DNA of 64,000 nt, taken from positions 627,904 through 691,903 of the forward strand of contig CAXAMN010023662.1 of assembly GCA_963970005.1 (NCBI GenBank). The letters run 5' to 3'. Position 1 is the first letter of the stretch. The number at the start of each line of letters is the position of its first letter. Below, piece by piece: positions 58,421 to 64,000 of this stretch. This stretch comes from Durusdinium trenchii (Eukaryota; Sar; Dinophyceae; Suessiales; Symbiodiniaceae). The position numbers and the translations under genes were made by a program. A model generated the notes under the pieces. It did not search any database, was not told the DNA's origin, and was given only the letters and a program-made list of their open reading frames with translations.

Positions 58421-60006
58421 GGCTGTCAAATTGGCCTTGAGCTGTTGGGGATTTTCTTGGGCTTATTTTGAGCACTTAGGACCTAGGACCTAGGACGTAC
58501 GATGATGTAGGATGTCACCGTTTACACGTCAAGCCAAGTACGTCTTGCGGTCCCAACAGCCAACTCCAACGGACCCCTTCGTCCGCGCGGACGGAACGGC
58601 GCGGGAGCAAACGCGCTCCGCGTCCACCTGGTGCCGCTCTTCCACCCCGACAATGGCCCATTGAACATTGAACTGTTTGAATTGCCAGACTTCCCACCCC
58701 ATCTATCTCACCTACAAGTAACGTATTTTGCTGGATCTTCGTTCAAGTTTCACAGGTGAGGTTGGGGTAAGTGATTTGATTTGAGAGCACTATATTCTTG
58801 GAGCGTAGTCTTTGCGCTGCACATCATCCATGAAATATAGATCACATCCAAGCTGCCAAGGAGATCTGGTGCAACGGATGACAAAGAACCGCGCGGAGCT
58901 TCACTGACTCTTGACGCCTGCGACCAGGCGAAACCAGCGGGCTGCGCGGAAAGAGAATTGGAAGCAGAGAAGATGGGAGAAGGGATCTCTTCTGGAAATG
59001 GTCCGTGGTCTCTTAGGGTCTCTTGAGCATGTTGTAAAGAGATCAAGATGCATAGAGTCATGGAGTCTATAGTCACTGGTCTATAGTTTGAGAGTCGCTC
59101 TACAGCCGGGAAAAAGGGAGAAACACCTTGGTTTTTAATGGTTTATGGTTGTTCGGCAGATCATAAGATGCCTGCAGCACAATCCTGGATAAGTTGATTG
59201 AACGACACCTAGGTCACTCGCATCAAACCAATGAAGAAACTGCCTGTTGTGCGTTCATCTGTTGAATGTCATTGAAAGGGTGTGACGTTCTGGTGGAATC
59301 TCAGGATGTCTTTGACCGAGGTTATCTACAGAATGTTGAGCCAGCATCTTTACCACTTCAAAGCTAAAATGGAATTGTTGCTAGCTGTTTATCCAAATGA
59401 GTGTCTTGCTTCCCAACCGCATATGTTCTCACCATCTGAAATATCACCTACATGATCAGTGAACACGAAACATTGGCGAATCCATGTTCCTTTCCCTGAC
59501 CCATCTCCATTGCCTAATGATGTCGAGGCCAGGCACATCACCCTGCAACTCCTGGACGAAAGCCAAGACTGCAGGCCAAAGGGAAGAACGGAACTGCTGT
59601 CATAGCAGTTGGATGATAAAAGACACGCATGATAATGATACCGATACCCTTTGAAGTGTTTATTTGATCTTCAGCGGGGGACGATGGTATGTTGAACTGC
59701 AGATGATTTCAAACGTGTAGTGCAGGAATGTCCTGTGAATGTTCCGGATTGGGGAAGCCATTCAGTGGACCGCTTCCCACTCATACCAAACAATCCCAAA
59801 TTGACTATTTATATGCAGTAAGCTGAGATGTCTCAATGTCAACATACTTGGTGAGTTGCGCAATGCAACTTCTGAACCATTCCCAGAACAATTGCCAATC
59901 AACAATGTTTTGGCATTCTCCAGCCATAATTAGAGGGAGAAAAGGGGAAGATTCGTCATGATCAGCTTCGACCCTCACAGCCACTCAGCACTCCAGCACT
60001 CAGCGC
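58421..60006. other. Intron-like, nothing called
   Basis: Small GACCTAGGACCTAGGAC repeat at 58481-58500. A GC-rich patch at 58560-58650 is open on both strands. No supported exon in the remaining 1.3 kb. Confidence 0.45.
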
Positions 60007-60215
60007 TCATGCTCCATCGTGACCCTCAAAGGCGCCTCGTACTTCGGTGATGTATCGCAATTCGGCGCATCGGGGAGGCTTCCGTACCTCGTCGAATTGG
60101 GAGGCGACGCATGGCAACGCGACGCCACGCAACGGGCGAAGCTCGCACGCGTTTCGCGGCGTTTCGATTGGTGTCCGGTGTCCAGTGTCCAAAGTCTTCA
60201 TGGTCACATGCTCAC
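60007..60215. CDS. GC-rich exon candidate, strand ambiguous
   Basis: The minus frame reads TPIETPRNACELRPLRGVAL, then CVASQFDEVRKPPRCAELRY and ITEVRGAFEGHDGA to a stop at 60007. The plus frame reads KGASYFGDVSQFGASGRLPY, LVELGGDAWQRDATQRAKLA. Both have G/C-rich third positions. One of them is probably real. The neighbours favour minus; the plus translation is slightly more regular. Confidence 0.4.
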
Positions 60216-60454
60216 ATGAATATGAAAGAGATATGATATGACCTCGTTGAGCATATTCACACTGGTCCAATCTCTTTGAGCGAGGTCAAGTGAATGTCAA
60301 AGAGATCATGCTCACATGCTCAAGCGCCGTACCCTGTAAGTAATCCCGACCATAGACTCATCGCTCAGGAATGCACTCTGTAGCTCAACCTACCTCCAGT
60401 TGTTTTTCGGTTGTGGTACACCAAAAACACTCCGCATCGCTTCTGAGGCGATAG

Positions 60455-61315
60455 CTTCTAGCTAGTTTGCTGGCTAGTCGTCTAGTTGGCGTGCTGGCTG
60501 GTCAGCTAGCTAGCTAGTCAGCTGGCTAGCTAGTCAGCTGGCTAGCGAGCCAGCTGGCTAGCGAGTCTTCGAGCCACTTAGATGGTGAATCGGTAAGTCC
60601 GTTACTTAGTTGGTTGGTTCCTCGGTTAGTTAGTGACTTCGTGAGTTACCTAGTGACCCAGTGGCTGATATGGTCCTAGTTTAGTATAGTTAGTTTGGTT
60701 GGCTCAGTCGGTTTAGTTAGATTAGCTGGTTTGGTTCGTTTAGTTGGTTTAGTTTGTTCATGTACGGAGTTTAGCTGGCTTAGTCAGTTAGTCTAGTAGT
60801 TTAGTTAGTTTAGTCTAGTTTAGTTTACTTAAATGTGTTTTTTAGTTTTGCTTATGGTTTATTTCAGTTTAGCTTAGGTTAGTTCAGTTTGGTCCAGTTA
60901 GTTCAGTTTAGCTAAGTTTAATTGCGTTTAGGTACGCTTGGTTGCGTCTAGTGTATACTTAGTTAGTTGGTTAGTCAGTTGATGTGTCAACTCGTTACAA
61001 CTGGTGAGTCAGTTAGTTCCGTTGTGAGTTAGTTAGTTAGTTGGTTAGTTAGTTGGTTAGTTCGTTAGTTAATTAGTTAGCTAGTTAACTAGTGAGCTAG
61101 TTAGTTAGTTAGTTAGTTAATTAATTAGCTGGCGCCAGTTTGTTAGTTCGTCCGTCCGTCCGTCCGTGCGTCCGTCAGTGGGTCAGTCAGCCAGTCAAGC
61201 GGTGTCAGTTTGTCGGTGAGTAAGTTAGTCAGTCCGCCGCTCGGTCAGTCAGTTAGGTAGTTAGTTGATTTTGCTAGTTGGCTAGTTAGATCATGAGACA
61301 GTTAGTGAGTTTGTT
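60455..61315. repeat. Degenerate tetranucleotide tract (TTAG/CTAG/GTCA family)
   Basis: About 860 bp built from drifting 4-base units: CTAGCTGG and GCTAGTCA at 60455-60570, TTAGTTTGG/TTTAGTTA at 60600-60950, TTAGTTAG at 61020-61125, CGTCCGTC at 61148-61175, then TCAGTCAG. Successive local expansions of different 4-mers give a mosaic rather than one microsatellite. No coding frame. Confidence 0.9.
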
Positions 61316-61328
61316 AGGGGCTTATATG

Positions 61329-61387
61329 ATCCTGGTTGGGCCTGGAACCTGCAATCCCCAGCTCCTATATCCATTGGGCCACAGGCC
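61329..61387 (-). pseudogene. tRNA-like pseudogene (SINE-head-like), anticodon arm missing
   Basis: Read on the minus strand from 61387: GGCCTGTGGCCCAATGGATA, TAGGAGCTGGGGATTGCAG, GTTCCAGGCCCAACCAGG. TGGCCCAATGG fits the A box (TRGYNNANNGG) and the beginning resembles the D arm of a tRNA-Arg; GGTTCCAGGCC is a two-mismatch B box. The A-to-B spacing is about 32 nt instead of about 44, so the anticodon arm is missing and it cannot be a functional tRNA. On this strand the degenerate tetranucleotide tract follows it, as a SINE tail might. Confidence 0.5.
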
Positions 61388-61524
61388 ATGAATACCCGCA
61401 CCAAAAAGCCACGGAACAAAAGATCATCGTCGGCTATGAACTATCCGGCTGTGATTCCGGGTGAACTGGCAAATGTAAGTTCATTCGACCCAACCGCAGA
61501 GCAAGTGCTCAAAAAGTTGTAGTC

Positions 61525-61564
<40 letters not shown>
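61525..61564. repeat. (AGT)n microsatellite
   Basis: Thirteen tandem AGT units. Confidence 0.98.
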
Positions 61565-61811
61565 TCCCCTGTAAAATTCACACGACCACCCAGGGGGTAC
61601 CATTTTATGCCTACAAATGTGGCCCCCCAGGTTCAAACCAACCAATCCACTACAAAATCCAGCCCCCCCGAGATAGATACCTTAAGTCTACAATATTGGG
61701 TTGTGGGTTGGCCATAGTGAGCTCACAGAAATTTATCAGAAAAGTGCGCTCTCTATAAAATCAATCCCTGCTAGTTGCAAGCGACACTCCAACAAATGCA
61801 AAGCCACATCC

Positions 61812-61892
61812 CGATGCATTTCCTGATGCATTTCCCGATGCATTTCCCGATGACAAACCCGATGACAAACCCGATGACAAACCCGATGCGCT
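61812..61892. repeat. Two adjacent short tandem repeats
   Basis: CCCGATGCATTT ×3-4 passes directly into CCCGATGACAAA ×3; both share the CCCGATG start. A minus-strand open frame here (61771-62148) has Ile-Gly/Lys-Cys-Ile repeats from this tract and is not called. Confidence 0.9.
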
Positions 61893-62563
61893 CACCTTTT
61901 TCCTGACAGAATCTGACGCTCACTGATTCTGAATCCCCACAGAGCTGATCACAGCTGTGCTTTCTGCCCTCAGAGTCATGGCCCGTCCATGTCCATGCGC
62001 ATGGGGCACTCTTCAACTTTAAGGTGCTTGAAAAGCTTTTGGCGAACAGTGATTGAACAAGTTTGAACTTGAACATAATTGAACTGCTAGGGCTTGAAAA
62101 GCTTGAAATTCTTTTTGGTATCTTTGCTTGGCCATGTTGGGCGTTCACAGCTCACAGCTACAATTTCCCCAGAGACTAGGGCCACTATGCTTCACTCAAC
62201 GATACTCAAAACTCAGTCGAAGATGCTTTCAGCGATGTCTTTCAACAACGCAAGCCACAGCTTTCTCCTGCGAGGCTCTGCATTGAAGCCATTATTGATC
62301 GCTGTGAGGTGGCGATCCACTGCCCGACCCCAGTTCACAGAACTCTTCTTTGCGTACCTAGCGTTTGAGTGAGCATCAACAGAGTGGCACTCAGGCATAG
62401 CCCACCTGATTCTGTAGAAGGGTTCTTGATTTTGTAGAAGACCGTGATTCCAAGGACTGCACCCCCCTGAATTTTATAGAGATTGTGGTAGGGCAAACCT
62501 AAAGCCCACTGATTCTGTAGAGAGCTTAATTTCTTGGACAGGCCCAACAAATATCTTTTGAGA

Positions 62564-63004
62564 TCAGCTGAGATGCTCTGCCCTGAAGTATTTAAAAGCA
62601 CCATTCAAGAACGAGCTCCAAGGCTGTCCAAAGCACTTGCCAGCCTTGAATTTGCACAAGTCATCCGCATTCCAGATCCTTGCATCAGGGAACACCTCGT
62701 CATCTTTCTTCCGCAGCTTCTCGACCACTTGCTTGATGAGGATCTCACCCTGCGGTGTCCTCCTGAAGTTCTGTGGAATGGGTTGCGCCTGCGCTGGAAC
62801 ATCTGCAGCAGCAGCGCCTTTCTTGGGTTTCTTGATGAACACCTTTTTTGCTTTTCCATGATGCGCTTTCTTTGCCGGCTTCTTCTTTCTCTTTCGGCCA
62901 TTCCCAGGCAGCACCATGCCCGACAGGACATTGGAAGCACAGCCGGATTCCTCCTCCAAAGAGGGCCACCACGCGGCAATGAAACGCATCTCTTTGGTCA
63001 GTTC
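62564..63004 (-). CDS. Last exon: Lys-rich domain and C-terminus
   Basis: Minus-strand exon of 146 codons plus stop, in phase 0 after CATTCGCGCCCAG. It reads ELTKEMRFIAAWWPSLEEES, then a strongly basic stretch (RKRKKKPAKKAHHGKAKKVF, then IKKPKKGAAAA), then TPQGEILIKQVVEKLRKKDD, EVFPDARIWNADDLCKFKAG and AFKYFRAEHLS. The basic block is a probable nuclear or nucleic-acid-binding segment; the following part looks globular and helical. Upstream the same frame runs through an AT-rich stretch (63010-63110) translating as Ile/Tyr/Phe, which I read as intron. No family is recognised. Confidence 0.72.
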   Translation of the reverse strand, partial: ELTKEMRFIAAWWPSLEEESGCASNVLSGMVLPGNGRKRKKKPAKKAHHGKAKKVFIKKPKKGAAAADVPAQAQPIPQNFRRTPQGEILIKQVVEKLRKKDDEVFPDARIWNADDLCKFKAGKCFGQPWSSFLNGAFKYFRAEHLS

Positions 63005-63142
63005 CTGGGCGCGAATGAAACAACATGACATAAAGGATATATGAATTAAAAACATCATAACTATTTGAAGAATATAATATATTATAATATAAAAATCTGC
63101 GCAAGAAAAGGTCTGATCTTGTCTGAATGGACTTCGAGGTGC

Positions 63143-63232
63143 ATTGGACTTCTCACTCAGCTGTACAGTGATTCCATCTGCAGTCTCTTCATAGCCATCA
63201 TCCTTGGCAACTTCAAGGATTGCCACAATGGT
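63143..63232 (-). CDS. Small internal exon of the 63-kb gene
   Basis: Minus-strand exon after CCGTTGTCCTTCGCCCCCCAG, phase 0, reading TIVAILEVAKDDGYEETADG then ITVQLSEKSN. The 3' limit is uncertain: a GC donor after Asn keeps phase 0 with the next exon, while a canonical-looking GTGAGA lies slightly earlier but would shift frame. Dinoflagellates tolerate GC and GA donors, so the first is acceptable. Confidence 0.55.
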
Positions 63233-63280
63233 CTGGGGGGCGAAGGACAACGGCATCAGAGCGAGCATTGCAAGTCCAAC

Positions 63281-63486
63281 CTCTCTCGCCCTCCGTCATG
63301 GTCACAACACGGATGCCCATGGCGTGGTTGATAGAAATGGCAGTGGTGGCTAGCTTTGGCTTTTTCGTCCCATGCCACACAGAGGTCACAAGGGCAACAC
63401 ACCCGGTCACTTCTTGGCGTTGGTTCCAGCTCTTGGGCATAACGGCCAGCACAATATGGCCCATCCTCGTTCATACGGCTAGATGT
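63281..63486 (-). CDS. Cys/His-rich exon of the 63-kb gene
   Basis: Minus-strand exon after GTAAAGCTTTTTAG, phase 0 with the exon above. It reads TSSRMNEDGPYCAGRYAQEL, SDRVCCPCDLCVAWDEKAKA, then SHHCHFYQPRHGHPCCDHDG. Nine Cys and seven His in about 65 residues suggest a metal-binding module, though no named zinc-finger spacing fits. A second minus frame over the same bases (contains KLATTAISINHAMGIRVVTM) is also open. The junction to the next exon is unresolved: GT at 63280 gives the wrong phase, GA donors at 63285 or 63276 would fit. Confidence 0.55.
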
Positions 63487-63558
63487 CTAAAAAGCTTTAC
63501 ATACAAAAGAAATCAAAAGAAAGGGCCTATAGGCCGAACAGTTTAACCAAAAAGGAAC

Positions 63559-63759
63559 GCCTCTAGCCTGAGCATGCCTGAGCGTCTCAATTGAGTCTGG
63601 CAGCTGAACCTCGACTTCATGGCTTTTGGCCGCTTGCTCTGCAATCTCTCTCCACTTTGCCAATCGCGAAGACCGCTGTCGATGAGCAGTTGTATCCTCT
63701 TCTTCAGCGAGCTCTTTCAGCTTGGCATTATTCCACCTTGATATCAGCACGATGCTTCT
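63559..63759 (-). CDS. Helical exon of the 63-kb gene
   Basis: Minus-strand 201-nt exon, phase 0 at both ends, between CTCATTTTGTAG and a GTTCCT donor; the following intron (63487-63558) is only 72 nt. It reads NNAKLKELAEEEDTTAHRQR, SSRLAKWREIAEQAAKSHEV, then EVQLPDSIETLRHAQARG. It is highly charged and amphipathic, probably a coiled coil or long helix. Its acceptor lies within the TCTCTATAAAATCAGGG-type motif. The gene should continue upstream towards or beyond the window end, but no exon is clear in 63815-64000. Confidence 0.72.
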
Positions 63760-64000
63760 CTACAAAATGAGGGCGCACAGGTTTATTAACTCAAACCCAT
63801 AATTTTATAGAGAATTTGGTGACTAACACGGGGGATGCAAAATGAAGCAAGATGCAGAAAGAACACTATTTCAATTGTTTGTGGAAGACTGGGATGAAAG
63901 TTCCTGTCAGCTTCCAGGGGCATTAAAAAATATAATCCCCTGATTTTATAGAGGAAAGATGCAGAAAGAACTTTATCAGTTCATTACTTATTAGGGTTGG

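Larger units (their letters stand above)
61750..63954. repeat. TCTCTATAAAATCAGGG motif, eight copies
   Basis: Copies: 61750-61764 (plus), 62405-62420, 62426-62440, 62466-62482 and 62507-62524 (all read on minus), 63756-63773 (plus), 63796-63814 (minus) and 63937-63954 (minus). The 63756 and 63796 copies are inverted with about 22 bp between them, and the first overlaps a splice acceptor of the minus-strand gene. The motif was not noticed elsewhere in the window. Confidence 0.85.

Noticed and set aside
1-64000. CRISPR array, rRNA operon, bacterial operon or retrotransposon polyprotein
   Set aside because: No regularly spaced direct repeats with unique spacers, no conserved rRNA stretches, no promoter/ribosome-site organisation, and no reverse transcriptase or integrase motif was seen.

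Overview
The window looks like nuclear DNA of a dinoflagellate, most likely a Symbiodiniaceae or Polarella-type genome. This rests on style rather than on any named gene. GC is near 50%. There are no long uninterrupted ORFs. Short coding-like islands with strong G/C third positions are separated by kilobases of sequence rich in TA, CA, GAA and GGGA microsatellites, minisatellites and short inverted-repeat elements. No bacterial operons, rRNA, intact tRNA, CRISPR array or spliced-leader gene is visible. There are two assembly gaps (13625-13634 and 35226-35325).

Almost every island that reads like protein lies on the minus strand, and the best ones are bounded by GT...AG splice sites. I therefore read the window as part of a unidirectional minus-strand gene cluster: fragments of several intron-rich genes with large introns. 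Only three places reach good confidence as genes. (1) 62564-63759 is a multi-exon gene encoding an acidic/basic helical segment, a Cys/His-rich segment and a lysine-rich C-terminal domain. (2) 48299-49461 holds three exons whose splice phases agree exactly; about 1 kb downstream (46937-47499) is a four-helix membrane protein exon. (3) 28116-28651 holds a 415-nt exon and its continuation. About twenty more single-exon calls are supported by frame, codon composition and one or two splice sites. None could be assigned a function with confidence; one may hold a fibronectin type III-like segment and one may be a membrane-anchored Cys-rich segment.

Region by region. 0-12 kb: weak exons, a CTAGCGC-rich block between direct repeats, and a strand-ambiguous 117-codon ORF. 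12.6-13.7 kb: a large ~30-bp tandem array. 14-32 kb: scattered minus-strand exons and small palindromic (MITE-like) elements. 32.8-36.0 kb: two pairs of ~0.4-kb duplications bounded by CA repeats around an assembly gap with a 39-base G run. 36-46 kb: sparse exons. 46.9-58 kb: the densest run of minus-strand exons, ending in a Pro-Glu-Pro-Ala-type minisatellite. 60.4-61.4 kb: a degenerate tetranucleotide tract next to a tRNA-like pseudogene. 61.7-64 kb: a gene saturated with a TCTCTATAAAATCAGGG motif, one copy of which overlaps a splice acceptor, as introner-like elements do.
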